Source of the DNA: an uncultured Flavobacteriaceae bacterium
GTDB lineage: Bacteria; Bacteroidota; Bacteroidia; Flavobacteriales; Flavobacteriaceae
Assembly (NCBI GenBank): GCA_947497245.1
Contig: CANMFO010000001.1
Location: forward strand, 1,240,001-1,304,000
Direction of reading: 5' to 3'
DNA: 64,000 nt
The position numbers and the translations under genes were made by a program. The notes under the pieces were generated by a model. The model made no database searches, was not told where the DNA came from, and saw only the letters and a program-made list of their open reading frames with translations. Positions 33,020-41,814 of this stretch are shown here, in pieces (the first letter of the stretch is position 1; each line of letters starts with the position of its first letter).

Positions 33020-35551
33020 ATGCGCTCAATTTCATTACTTGGTATAAGTATCTTATTATGTGCCTCTAGCTTACGGGCACAAACACCGAAAAAGAGCACC
33101 TCTTCCGCTATTTATCACGCTGTCCAAAAACTTAACTTTTTGGGATCGGCCCTCTACGTTGCAGCGCATCCCGATGATGAGAACACCCGGTTGATCTCCT
33201 ATCTTTCCAACGAGGTAAAAGCCAGGACCGCTTATCTGTCATTGACCCGGGGAGATGGGGGACAAAACCTGATAGGCCCTGAAATAAGGGAGTTGTTGGG
33301 CGTTCTTCGGACCCAGGAACTATTGGCGGCCAGGAGAGTGGACGGCGGACAACAGTTTTTTAGCCGGGCCAACGATTTCGGGTATTCCAAACATCCGGAC
33401 GAAACGCTTGAATTATGGAACAAGGAAGCCGTTTTGGGAGATGTGGTACGCATTATAAGGCAGTTCAAACCGGATGTCATCGTGAACCGCTTCGACCACC
33501 GATCACCGGGAAGCACCCACGGGCACCATACCTCCTCGGCCATGTTAAGCGTAGAGGCATTTGATCTTGTCAACAACCCCAACGCATATCCCGACCAATT
33601 GGGAACACTTGGTACCTGGCAACCGAAAAGGCTTTTTTTCAATACCTCTTGGTGGTTCTACGGGAGCCAAGAAAAATTTGAGGCAGCCGACAAAAGTAAA
33701 ATGCTGCACTTTGACGTCGGGGCGTACTACCCCATTTTGGGAATGTCGAACAACGAAATTGCGGCCTTGGCGAGCAGCCAACATTTATGCCAAGGTTTTG
33801 GAAGGTTGTCCACCCGGGGAAGTGAAAATGAGTACGTGGAACTGCTCAAAGGCGACCTGCCCCAAAATAAAGCCGATATATTTGATGGCATAGACACCTC
33901 ATGGTCCCGGATCAAAGGGGGCATGGCCATTGGCACCATCTTGGATCCCATAGAGGCGAACTTCAATTTTAAGGCCCCGGAAAAACATCTGCCCCAATTG
34001 ATAAAAGCCCACCAAATGCTGGTCGGCCTGGAGGACGGACATTGGAAAAGCATTAAGTTGAAGGAATTGGAAGACATCATTGCCCAGGTTGGCGGCCTGT
34101 ATCTGGAAGTGTCCGCAGCGGCGGCAAATTCCTATCCAGGAGGGGAAGTTGAACTGAAGATCGAAGCCGTAAACCGGAGTGCGGCAAACATCAGTATAAA
34201 ATCGATCGCCATCAATTCCGAAAAAGCGATCAATGAGGCCACCGAACTGGGGGAAAACCGCAGGGTGGTGCTGGAGACCATTTTAAAGATTCCGGACCAT
34301 ACCTCCTATACGAGTCCCTATTGGTTGAATGAAAAGGGAAGCTTGGGGATGTACCAAGTGAGGGATCCAGAACTTATTGGCAAACCGGAAACTCCGAGGG
34401 CCTTTGTCGCAGCTTTCGAACTGGATTTTGAAGGGTACGCCATGACCATGGAAAGGCCGATCATCCATCGATTTGCAAAGCCCGACAGGGGGGAAATTTA
34501 TGAGCCTTTTGAAATCCTTCCCGAGGCCACGGCCGGTTTTGGGGACAAGGTCATTATTTTTGCGGATGGACGGCCTAAAAAAATTCCAGTTACCGTTAAA
34601 GCCCATAAGGATCATGCCAAGGGCAAGGTCCAATTTGAACATTCCCCGGGATGGCGGGTGGATGCGGCCACCCAATCTTTTGAAATAGCAAAAAAGGGCG
34701 ATGAACAGGTACTGATCTTCACCCTCACACCTCCCGAAGGGGAAGATGAAAGTTATATTGCCCCCATTGTCCGTATGGGAGGCAAGGAAATCGCCAAAGA
34801 ACTAGTGGAAATCCAATATGATCATGTACCCAAGCAGTCCGTACTATTGCCCTCCGAGGCCAAGGTGGTCCGTCTCAACATCCAAAAGATGGGGGAAAAC
34901 ATTGGTTATATCGTGGGTGCGGGAGATGACGTGCCCACCAGTTTGGAACAGATGGGCTATAACGTGCACCTTATCGATCCCCGTGATATCGGTGAGGGCA
35001 CCCTGGACAAATACGATGCCATAGTCACGGGAATCCGGGCATACAATGTGGTGGAAGCCATGAAATTCAAACAGCGGTTTCTTTTGGACTACGTTAAGAA
35101 CGGTGGGAACCTGGTCGTTCAGTACAATACCTCGGGAAGATGGAACAAGCAGTTCGAGAACATTTCGCCCTATCCCTTAAAATTATCCAGGGACCGGGTA
35201 ACCGACGAGAATTCGGAAGTGAACATCTTGGCCAAGGACCATACCTTGATGAATTTTCCAAATGCGATAGATGAGAGCGATTTCGATGGATGGGTCCAAG
35301 AACGCGGCTTGTACTTCCCATCGGAATGGGACAAGGCCTATACGCCCATTTTGTCCATGCGGGACGGGGACGAACCGGAAAAAAAAGGAAGTCTATTGGT
35401 TGCTCCCTATGGCAAGGGAAACTATATCTATACCGGGCTCAGTTTTTTTAGGGAGCTTCCGGCTGGGGTTCCCGGAGCCTATAAACTTTTTGCCAATATG
35501 CTCTCCATTGGAAAAGAAAATGTTCGAAGTGCCGACAATGTAAAAGGATAA
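33020..35551 (+). CDS. Large secreted PIG-L/LmbE-family deacetylase
   Basis: Protein of 843 residues with a signal peptide (MRSISLLGISILLCASSLRAQ). The N-terminal ~250 residues are a PIG-L zinc deacetylase domain: 'VAAHPDDEN' (His50, Asp52, Asp53), 'LTRGDGGQN', and the second zinc motif 'STHGHHTSS' (167-170). The remaining ~550 residues are unlike the ~240-residue housekeeping members such as BshB1: a middle beta-rich part and a C-terminal glutamine-amidotransferase-like fold region ('GYIVGAGDDVPTSLEQMGYNV', 'TGIRAYNVVEAM', 'VKNGGNLVVQYNTSGRW'). The likely substrate is an N-acetylated sugar or sugar conjugate in the periplasm. It is followed directly by a tiny membrane peptide and a sodium:solute symporter. 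Confidence 0.88.
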   Translation: MRSISLLGISILLCASSLRAQTPKKSTSSAIYHAVQKLNFLGSALYVAAHPDDENTRLISYLSNEVKARTAYLSLTRGDGGQNLIGPEIRELLGVLRTQELLAARRVDGGQQFFSRANDFGYSKHPDETLELWNKEAVLGDVVRIIRQFKPDVIVNRFDHRSPGSTHGHHTSSAMLSVEAFDLVNNPNAYPDQLGTLGTWQPKRLFFNTSWWFYGSQEKFEAADKSKMLHFDVGAYYPILGMSNNEIAALASSQHLCQGFGRLSTRGSENEYVELLKGDLPQNKADIFDGIDTSWSRIKGGMAIGTILDPIEANFNFKAPEKHLPQLIKAHQMLVGLEDGHWKSIKLKELEDIIAQVGGLYLEVSAAAANSYPGGEVELKIEAVNRSAANISIKSIAINSEKAINEATELGENRRVVLETILKIPDHTSYTSPYWLNEKGSLGMYQVRDPELIGKPETPRAFVAAFELDFEGYAMTMERPIIHRFAKPDRGEIYEPFEILPEATAGFGDKVIIFADGRPKKIPVTVKAHKDHAKGKVQFEHSPGWRVDAATQSFEIAKKGDEQVLIFTLTPPEGEDESYIAPIVRMGGKEIAKELVEIQYDHVPKQSVLLPSEAKVVRLNIQKMGENIGYIVGAGDDVPTSLEQMGYNVHLIDPRDIGEGTLDKYDAIVTGIRAYNVVEAMKFKQRFLLDYVKNGGNLVVQYNTSGRWNKQFENISPYPLKLSRDRVTDENSEVNILAKDHTLMNFPNAIDESDFDGWVQERGLYFPSEWDKAYTPILSMRDGDEPEKKGSLLVAPYGKGNYIYTGLSFFRELPAGVPGAYKLFANMLSIGKENVRSADNVKG

Positions 35552-35552
35552 G

Positions 35553-35654
35553 ATGGAAGATAAATTCGACTGGAAGAAAGAATACACCTTGGTGGTTATC
35601 CTTAATGTGCTGTACCTATTGGTTTTCAGCTACCTAATGACCGCTTTTACATAG
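35553..35654 (+). CDS. 33-residue single-helix membrane peptide next to symporter
   Basis: A small open frame of 33 residues that begins one base after the PIG-L stop and ends one base before the symporter start, so all three are in a run with no spare sequence. It has an acidic/basic N-terminus (MEDKFDWKKEY) and then one hydrophobic helix (about residues 12-32, ending MTAFT). The packing, the sensible codon use and the membrane helix argue that it is translated, perhaps as a small partner of the transporter. No family is recognised and no function can be claimed. Confidence 0.7.
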   Translation: MEDKFDWKKEYTLVVILNVLYLLVFSYLMTAFT

Positions 35655-37388
35655 ATGGGAACTCTTGATTGGATCATACTTTCGGGGACCCTTCTATTCA
35701 TAGTAGGTTACGGTGTTTGGAAGACCAGGGGCAGCCAGAATGTCGAAGATTATGTCGGCGGGGGAAAAGATGCAAAATGGTGGACCATAGGGTTATCGGT
35801 CATGGCGACCCAGGCCAGCGCCATTACTTTTTTATCCACCCCTGGCCAAGCCTTTCACGATGGGATGGGTTTCGTGCAGTTCTATTTTGGCCTTCCATTG
35901 GCCATGATCATCATCTGTATGGTCTTTGTACCTATCTACCACAGACTGAAAGTGTACACGGCCTATGAATTTTTGGAAGACCGTTTTGATCTGAAGACCC
36001 GCTCGCTGGCCGCCGTACTTTTTCTGATCCAAAGAGGGCTGGCCGCCGGAATTACCATTTATGCCCCATCCATAATCCTATCTGCGGTATTGGGATGGGA
36101 CCTCCGTACCCTGAACATCATCATCGGCATACTGGTGATCATCTACACCGTTTCCGGCGGAACAAAAGCGGTAAGTGTCACCCAAAAGCAGCAGATGTTC
36201 ATTATCATGACCGGTATGTTCATTACCTTCTTTTATATATTGGGGTACCTGCCCGCCGATATATCCTTTGGTAAAGCTCTCAAAATTGCTGGGGCAAGCG
36301 ATAAGCTGAACATACTCGATTTCAGTGTTGACCCCAAGAGCAGGTATACCTTCTGGAGCGGTATTACGGGAGGACTTTTTTTGGCGCTGGCCTATTTTGG
36401 CACGGACCAAAGCCAGGTGCAGCGTTATCTCACCGGAAAATCACTTCGTGAAAGCCAGCTGGGCCTTGTCTTTAATGGCATTTTTAAGATTCCCATGCAA
36501 TTCTTCATCCTGCTGGTAGGGGTTATGGTATTTGTATTTTATCAATACAATGAATCGCCCTTGAATTTTAATCCCTCCGCTACAAAGGCGGTCATGCAGT
36601 CCCAGTACGCCTCGGACTATCAGCTTTTGGAAAAAGGCCATCGCGAACTGGAGATCGACAAAAAAATGGCACAGAACGAGTTTTCGGCCGCCCTGGAACT
36701 AAAGGAGTATACCGCCGTGGAGGAGGCAAAGCTCCACATTATGGAAATCAATAAAAAGGACAGTGCAAACCGCGCCGCTGCCAGAACACTGATCAAGCAG
36801 GCGAATGATGATGCGGAGACCAACGACAAGGACTACGTATTCATCCATTTTATATTGAACAATCTGCCGCGCGGCCTAATCGGACTCTTGCTGGCCGTAA
36901 TTCTGTCGGCGGCCATGTCGTCCACCGCTTCGGAGCTCAACGCCCTGGGCACCATTACCGCCCTAGATCTCTATAAACGCAATAGAAAAGGAACGTTTGG
37001 TGAAAAGCACTATGTATATGCCTCCAAGGCCTTTACCCTACTATGGGGGGGCATTGCCATTTTGATCGCCTGTGTCGCCAATCTTTTTGACAACCTGATC
37101 CAATTGGTCAATATCATAGGATCCATATTTTACGGTAACGTCTTGGGCATATTTCTTTTGGCTTTCTTTTTCAAGTTCATCAAGGGAAATGCAGTGTTCT
37201 TTGCCGCGATCCTGACACAGGTGATCGTGATCATAATCTACTATTACCTGATCCATATTTATCCTTCAGGCCAAGAGAAATTGGGTTATCTATGGCTCAA
37301 TTCCATCGGTTCCTTTTTGGTCATTGCACTTGCAATTGCCTTTGAAGGGTTTGATCGCCTACTGAAAAATCCGCCGATAAAGGCCTAG
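35655..37388 (+). CDS. Sodium:solute symporter (SSS family)
   Basis: Inner-membrane Na+-coupled transporter of 577 residues with about 13-14 helices. Family features: helix 1 'LDWIILSGTLLFIVGYGVWKTRG', 'GGKDAKWWTIGLSVMATQASAITFLSTPGQAF' (the sodium-site region with Ala/Ser), 'LAYFGTDQSQVQRYLTGKS' (the SSS signature), and 'GLLLAVILSAAMSSTASELNALGT' near the C-terminal half. A charged insertion of about 80 residues, rich in Lys/Glu (about 310-390), sits in a loop. It should carry the product of the PIG-L enzyme or the Sus-type system into the cytosol; the solute is unknown. Confidence 0.93.
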   Translation: MGTLDWIILSGTLLFIVGYGVWKTRGSQNVEDYVGGGKDAKWWTIGLSVMATQASAITFLSTPGQAFHDGMGFVQFYFGLPLAMIIICMVFVPIYHRLKVYTAYEFLEDRFDLKTRSLAAVLFLIQRGLAAGITIYAPSIILSAVLGWDLRTLNIIIGILVIIYTVSGGTKAVSVTQKQQMFIIMTGMFITFFYILGYLPADISFGKALKIAGASDKLNILDFSVDPKSRYTFWSGITGGLFLALAYFGTDQSQVQRYLTGKSLRESQLGLVFNGIFKIPMQFFILLVGVMVFVFYQYNESPLNFNPSATKAVMQSQYASDYQLLEKGHRELEIDKKMAQNEFSAALELKEYTAVEEAKLHIMEINKKDSANRAAARTLIKQANDDAETNDKDYVFIHFILNNLPRGLIGLLLAVILSAAMSSTASELNALGTITALDLYKRNRKGTFGEKHYVYASKAFTLLWGGIAILIACVANLFDNLIQLVNIIGSIFYGNVLGIFLLAFFFKFIKGNAVFFAAILTQVIVIIIYYYLIHIYPSGQEKLGYLWLNSIGSFLVIALAIAFEGFDRLLKNPPIKA

Positions 37389-37455
37389 GTCCGAACGGCC
37401 ATTTTTCTTTCCACATTTTGGTTCAAAATTATTTTTGATAGCACTAAAAATTAAC

Positions 37456-37481
37456 TAATCTTTAAGATTATTCTATATTTG
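37456..37481 (+). promoter_or_regulatory. lacI-type promoter with overlapping operator-like palindrome
   Basis: TATATTTG (37474-37481) is an exact -7 match, 59 bases before the regulator gene. Directly upstream, 37456-37470 is a perfect inverted repeat TAATCTT-T-AAGATTA sitting between the -33 and -7 positions, as expected for an autoregulatory operator. Confidence 0.5.
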
Positions 37482-37540
37482 CCGCTTCAGGGGGCAGAGT
37501 TTTATCATTTTGGGTCCATTCGGATGATTCTAACATATTA

Positions 37541-38569
37541 ATGGAAAAGAAAAAGCACACAATCAAGGATATTGCCCAATTGGCTGGGGTTTCGAAAGGA
37601 ACCGTCGACCGTGTACTCCACAAACGCGGTAGGGTTTCCCAAGAGGCGGAGGACAGCGTGAAACAGGTACTGCAACAAATCGATTACCAGCCGAACCCCA
37701 TGGCGCGCAACCTTAAGAACAACAAGATATACCGGATCTGCGTCCTGCTCCCCGATCCGAACCAGGACCTCTATTGGATTCCGGCCATGGAGGGCATAAA
37801 GGACGCCATCAACGAATACAAACCCTTTGGTGTTACCATAAAGGAACACCTGTACCATCCTTATGACAGCGCCTCCTTTCATGAAAAATGTGATGAGGCC
37901 CTGGGATCGGCGCCCGATGCCCTGTTGATGGCCACCACCAACCAAAAGGGATTTGTCGGGTTATTGGAGGATTGCAAAAGAAAGGGAATCCTCGTTGCAT
38001 TCTTCAACAATTATATCGAAGCCAGAAAAAACCAAACCTTTATCGGCCAGGATCTTTACCAAAGTGGCCGGATTGCCGCACAATTGATCGAAAAGTTCGT
38101 AGCGGACACCGCCAAGGTCGCCGTGGTACATATAGATAAGGAGCAGCACATGCAACTAAAGGAAGAAGGGTTCAGAAGCTTTTTTGAGGAACGGAAAAGT
38201 TCCAACACCATTATCAGTACCAGTTTCGATACGGACCCTGAATCCGAAACCCTAAGGGAAATCAAATCCTTTTTGGCCACCCATTCCGATATTTCAGGTA
38301 TTTTTATCACCAATTCCAAGGCCCACATCTTTGTGGAATGCATGAAGGAACATCGGATTGTCGTGGGGTACGATCTGCTCGAGCAAAACATTCATCTCCT
38401 AAAAGAAGGGCGGATCGATTTCCTGATCCACCAAAAACCAAAAAGACAGGCCTATTTGGGCATCGGTTATATCGCGGAACATTTCCTTTTTGGAAAACCC
38501 ATCTCGGATCAGAACCTACTCCCGATAGATATCGTTACCTCCGAAAATGTGGTCTATTATCTGGACTGA
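37541..38569 (+). CDS. LacI family transcriptional regulator
   Basis: Regulator of 342 residues. The N-terminal helix-turn-helix is textbook LacI ('HTIKDIAQLAGVSKGTVDRVLH', residues 5-26), followed by the hinge 'PNPMARNLKNN'. The rest is a periplasmic-binding-protein-like sugar sensor ('YRICVLLPDPNQDLYWIPAMEG', 'TFIGQDLYQSGRIAAQLI', 'SDISGIFITNSKAH', 'IVVGYDLLEQNIHLL'). It stands between the symporter and susC on the same strand and is the natural controller of one or both. LacI regulators next to SusCD pairs normally sense the imported sugar or its breakdown product. Confidence 0.92.
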   Translation: MEKKKHTIKDIAQLAGVSKGTVDRVLHKRGRVSQEAEDSVKQVLQQIDYQPNPMARNLKNNKIYRICVLLPDPNQDLYWIPAMEGIKDAINEYKPFGVTIKEHLYHPYDSASFHEKCDEALGSAPDALLMATTNQKGFVGLLEDCKRKGILVAFFNNYIEARKNQTFIGQDLYQSGRIAAQLIEKFVADTAKVAVVHIDKEQHMQLKEEGFRSFFEERKSSNTIISTSFDTDPESETLREIKSFLATHSDISGIFITNSKAHIFVECMKEHRIVVGYDLLEQNIHLLKEGRIDFLIHQKPKRQAYLGIGYIAEHFLFGKPISDQNLLPIDIVTSENVVYYLD

Positions 38570-38663
38570 TACCGGTCTTGTTTGTCGGGTTGATCAATAT
38601 TTAGGGAATTCCATTTTTTTGTTAAAAAATATCACTAAAACGTTTGAAATAATATCAAATCGA

Positions 38664-38683
38664 AAATGTGTTCGAACACATTT
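38664..38683. promoter_or_regulatory. Perfect 20-bp palindrome upstream of susC
   Basis: Half-sites AAATGTGTTC and GAACACATTT form an uninterrupted 20-bp perfect palindrome. It ends 13 bases before the -33 TTG of the susC promoter, an activator-like position. A smaller palindrome AAACGTTT lies at 38638-38645. The half-site recalls CRP-type sites but the spacing between TGTG and CACA is 6 rather than 8, so the binding protein is uncertain; the LacI protein encoded upstream is the first candidate. Confidence 0.6.
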
Positions 38684-38696
38684 CTTGTTTCAGCGT

Positions 38697-38726
38697 TTGT
38701 TTTATGGAAAAAATAACTTACTTTCA
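38697..38726 (+). promoter_or_regulatory. Candidate susC promoter
   Basis: TTG (38697-38699), a 19-base spacer and TACTTTCA (38719-38726), which matches six of the eight positions of TAnnTTTG. It is 43 bases before the susC start. Placement relative to the palindrome at 38664-38683 supports a regulated promoter. Confidence 0.4.
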
Positions 38727-38768
38727 CAAAACTTTAACCAATTAATCAATGATTAAAAACACACTATT

Positions 38769-41700
38769 ATGACTAGAAAACTGCTCGTATTCTTAGTGTT
38801 GATTTTGGGTGCGCACCCATTATTGGCCCAAACCAAGACTGTATCAGGTACAGTTTCCGATGCGTCCGACGGATCTCCTCTTCCAGGAGTGAACGTTCTG
38901 GTGCAAGGAACTACCAATGGTACTCAGACCGATTTTGACGGAAATTACAACATTGAGGCTTCCGAAGGAGATGTTTTGGTGTTTTCATTTTTAGGGATGG
39001 CAAGCCAAAATGCGACAGTTGGGGCTTCCAATACCATAAACATTGCCATGGCAGAGGATGCCAGCCAACTCGATGAGGTGGTGGTCACTGCCTTGGGTAT
39101 AAAGCGTGCGGAAAAGACGCTTACCTATGCCCAGCAATCGGTGGGTGCCGAGGAATTGACCAAAACAAGGGATCCTAACTTCATGAACAGTATTTCTGGT
39201 AAGGCCGCAGGGGTCGAAATCAAGAAAAGTAGCTCGGGCGCCGGTGGTTCTACCAAAATAGTTTTAAGGGGTAGCAAATCATTGACAGGTGACAGCTCGC
39301 CCTTGTTCGTGGTAGACGGTATCCCGATTTCCAATAACAAGACCGGAAATGGCGTAGGAGGCGACGGTGCCGCCCAACCCGGTATGTGGGGTGGAAACGA
39401 TGCCGGTGACGGTCTCTCGCAGATCAACCCGGACGATATTGAGAGCATCAGTATATTAAAAGGTTCCAATGCCGCCATTCTTTATGGTAGCCAAGGTGCG
39501 AATGGTGTTGTGGTCATTACCACCAAAAAAGGTGCCGCTGGAAAAACCACGGTAAGCCTGAATACCGGTTATACCTTTGAACACTATCACGATCTGCCCG
39601 ATATGCAGTATAAATACGGTGCCATAGGGACCGCGAAAGAGAGCTGGGACACTACCCCGGGAAATTATGCCAGCGGCTATGTGGAGGATTTTTTCCAAAC
39701 GGGACATCAGTTTATCAATTCGGTTTCCATCAGTGGGGGCAACGAGCGGACGACAGCTTACTTCTCTTATGGTAACAACTCATCCACGGGGATCATACCG
39801 AACAACAAATATGAAAGAAACAATTTCACCTTTAACCAATCTACAAAATTGTTCAATGATAAGGTCACGGTTTCTTCCAACATGCTTTTGACCATTGAAA
39901 AGACCCACAATCGGAATACGGCAGGATACTACCTGAACCCGCTTACGGGACTGTACATGTTTCCAAGAAACCGAAGCTATTACGATTTGGCGAACAACTT
40001 TGAAGTGTTCAACGAGGACAGAAACGTTATTCTTCAGAACTGGTTCGTAAATGACCACCACCAGTCGAATCCGGCTTGGATCATCAACAAACAGCCCAGG
40101 GTAGATGATACCCGAAGGGCGATCGGTAACCTGACCGTTGGTTGGGACATCGCGGACAACCTCAGACTTCAGATTCGTGGAAACTACGATTTCACCGTAA
40201 AAGAATCCGATCATCAATTCGCCGCGGGATCCAATGCCACCAATGTTGGGGCCAACGGACGTTGGGATTATAGCAAATACGACGATGAACTGGTGTATAC
40301 CGATGCGATTCTTACCTATAACACAAATCTATCGGAAGCGATCAGCCTTAATGCCGTGGGAGGTGCCAGTTACCAAAAAACGGTTTTCGGAAAAGGGGTC
40401 GATGTCAACACCGGCTCCAAGGAGATGCTGTTTGCCAATGAATTCTACTTCCAGAACCTGCCCGACAATGTGCAGGTACAGTCTTCTTTGAACAGTAGGA
40501 TAAGCAAGCAGGGATTGTTCGCCAACCTACAATTCGGATTTAAGGATATGCTGTATTTGGACCTTTCCGGTAGGAACGACTGGGCCTCTACTTTGGCAGC
40601 GACCGGAAATGATTCCTATTTTTATCCTTCCGTAGGGGTTACCGCATTGTTAAATGAAATGTTTACCATGCCGGAAGCCATTAGTTTTGCAAAATTAAGG
40701 GCATCGTATTCCGTTGTAGGTAATGAGGTACCTTTCAACAGGGTAGACCCGAATGATGTTATCAACGATCAAGAGTCCATTAATATTAATAGGGAAGCGC
40801 CCTTTACCAATCTGAAACCGGAATTGATAAAAAGTTTGGAAATTGGTGCAGACTGGCGGTTCTTCAACAACCGACTGGGTATTGATCTTACCTATTACAG
40901 TATCGATAGCCAGGATCAGTTCATCAGGCTTCCGGCACAGGCTGGAAGTGGTTTTGAGTTCTTCTTCGTAAATGCGGGAAAGATTACGAACAAGGGTCTT
41001 GAAATCGTGCTCAATGGAACGCCCATTCAGAACAACAATATGCAATGGAACACTTCCTTCAACTTTTCAAAGAACACCAATGAGATCGTTGAACTGCATC
41101 CCGACCTTACCAACCCCATTAACACAGGTAACTCCGAGGGGTATCAGACCAATTTGGTCGAGGGTGGTTCGATCAATGATATCTATGTCAACAAATTCAG
41201 AAAGGACGATCAAGGAAGGTTCATCGTAACGGATAGTGGTGCCCCCTTAAAAACGACGGAAAGGGAGTTGATCGGTACTTTGGATCCCGATTGGAGTTTG
41301 GGATGGAACAACTCGGTAAGCTATAAAAGATTTACCCTGGGCGCATTGGTCAGTGGAAAGTTTGGCGGCAACGTATTCAGTCAAACCGAATCCATGCTGG
41401 ATGGTGCGGGAGTCTCACAAAGGACGGCCGATGCCCGGGACGCTGGCGGAGTTTCCATAAATGCCGTTACCGAAGGTGGCACGGCCATTAACACAATAGA
41501 TGCTGAAACCTGGTACAGGGGCATTGGTGATCGAAATGGTGTAGGTGAGGCCTACGTCTACAGTCGGACCAATATTCGATTGGCCCAACTTTCGTTGGCC
41601 TATGACATCAATTTGTCCAATATCAATCTACCGATTCAGGCAGCTACCATTTCGTTTATTGGGAACAACCTCTTTTTTATTCATAAAGATGCTCCCTTTG

Positions 41701-41804
41701 ACCCAGAACTGGCGATGAGTACTGGACGTAATTTTCAGTCCCTTGATAATTTCAATTTACCATCAACAGGAACGTATGGATTTAACCTTAAATTAACTTT
41801 TTAA
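38769..41804 (+). CDS. SusC/RagA family TonB-linked outer membrane protein
   Basis: TonB-dependent outer-membrane importer of 1011 residues. A signal peptide (ending 'GAHPLLAQ') leads into a carboxypeptidase-regulatory-like domain ('VSGTVSDASDGSPLPGVNVLVQGT'), then the TonB box and plug ('DEVVVTALGIKRAEKTLTYA', 'PLFVVDGIPIS', 'DDIESISILKGSNAAILYGSQG') and a long beta-barrel ending in an aromatic strand (YGFNLKLTF). It forms a lid-and-barrel complex with the SusD-like protein encoded 10 bases downstream. The ligand is unknown, since no recognised glycoside hydrolase is beside it. Confidence 0.96.
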   Translation: MTRKLLVFLVLILGAHPLLAQTKTVSGTVSDASDGSPLPGVNVLVQGTTNGTQTDFDGNYNIEASEGDVLVFSFLGMASQNATVGASNTINIAMAEDASQLDEVVVTALGIKRAEKTLTYAQQSVGAEELTKTRDPNFMNSISGKAAGVEIKKSSSGAGGSTKIVLRGSKSLTGDSSPLFVVDGIPISNNKTGNGVGGDGAAQPGMWGGNDAGDGLSQINPDDIESISILKGSNAAILYGSQGANGVVVITTKKGAAGKTTVSLNTGYTFEHYHDLPDMQYKYGAIGTAKESWDTTPGNYASGYVEDFFQTGHQFINSVSISGGNERTTAYFSYGNNSSTGIIPNNKYERNNFTFNQSTKLFNDKVTVSSNMLLTIEKTHNRNTAGYYLNPLTGLYMFPRNRSYYDLANNFEVFNEDRNVILQNWFVNDHHQSNPAWIINKQPRVDDTRRAIGNLTVGWDIADNLRLQIRGNYDFTVKESDHQFAAGSNATNVGANGRWDYSKYDDELVYTDAILTYNTNLSEAISLNAVGGASYQKTVFGKGVDVNTGSKEMLFANEFYFQNLPDNVQVQSSLNSRISKQGLFANLQFGFKDMLYLDLSGRNDWASTLAATGNDSYFYPSVGVTALLNEMFTMPEAISFAKLRASYSVVGNEVPFNRVDPNDVINDQESININREAPFTNLKPELIKSLEIGADWRFFNNRLGIDLTYYSIDSQDQFIRLPAQAGSGFEFFFVNAGKITNKGLEIVLNGTPIQNNNMQWNTSFNFSKNTNEIVELHPDLTNPINTGNSEGYQTNLVEGGSINDIYVNKFRKDDQGRFIVTDSGAPLKTTERELIGTLDPDWSLGWNNSVSYKRFTLGALVSGKFGGNVFSQTESMLDGAGVSQRTADARDAGGVSINAVTEGGTAINTIDAETWYRGIGDRNGVGEAYVYSRTNIRLAQLSLAYDINLSNINLPIQAATISFIGNNLFFIHKDAPFDPELAMSTGRNFQSLDNFNLPSTGTYGFNLKLTF

Positions 41805-41814
41805 AAAAAATAAC

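Noticed and set aside
38664-38683. Classical CRP site
   Set aside because: The outer bases match AAATGTG/CACATTT, but the centre is two bases shorter than the CRP consensus; kept only as an unnamed palindrome.
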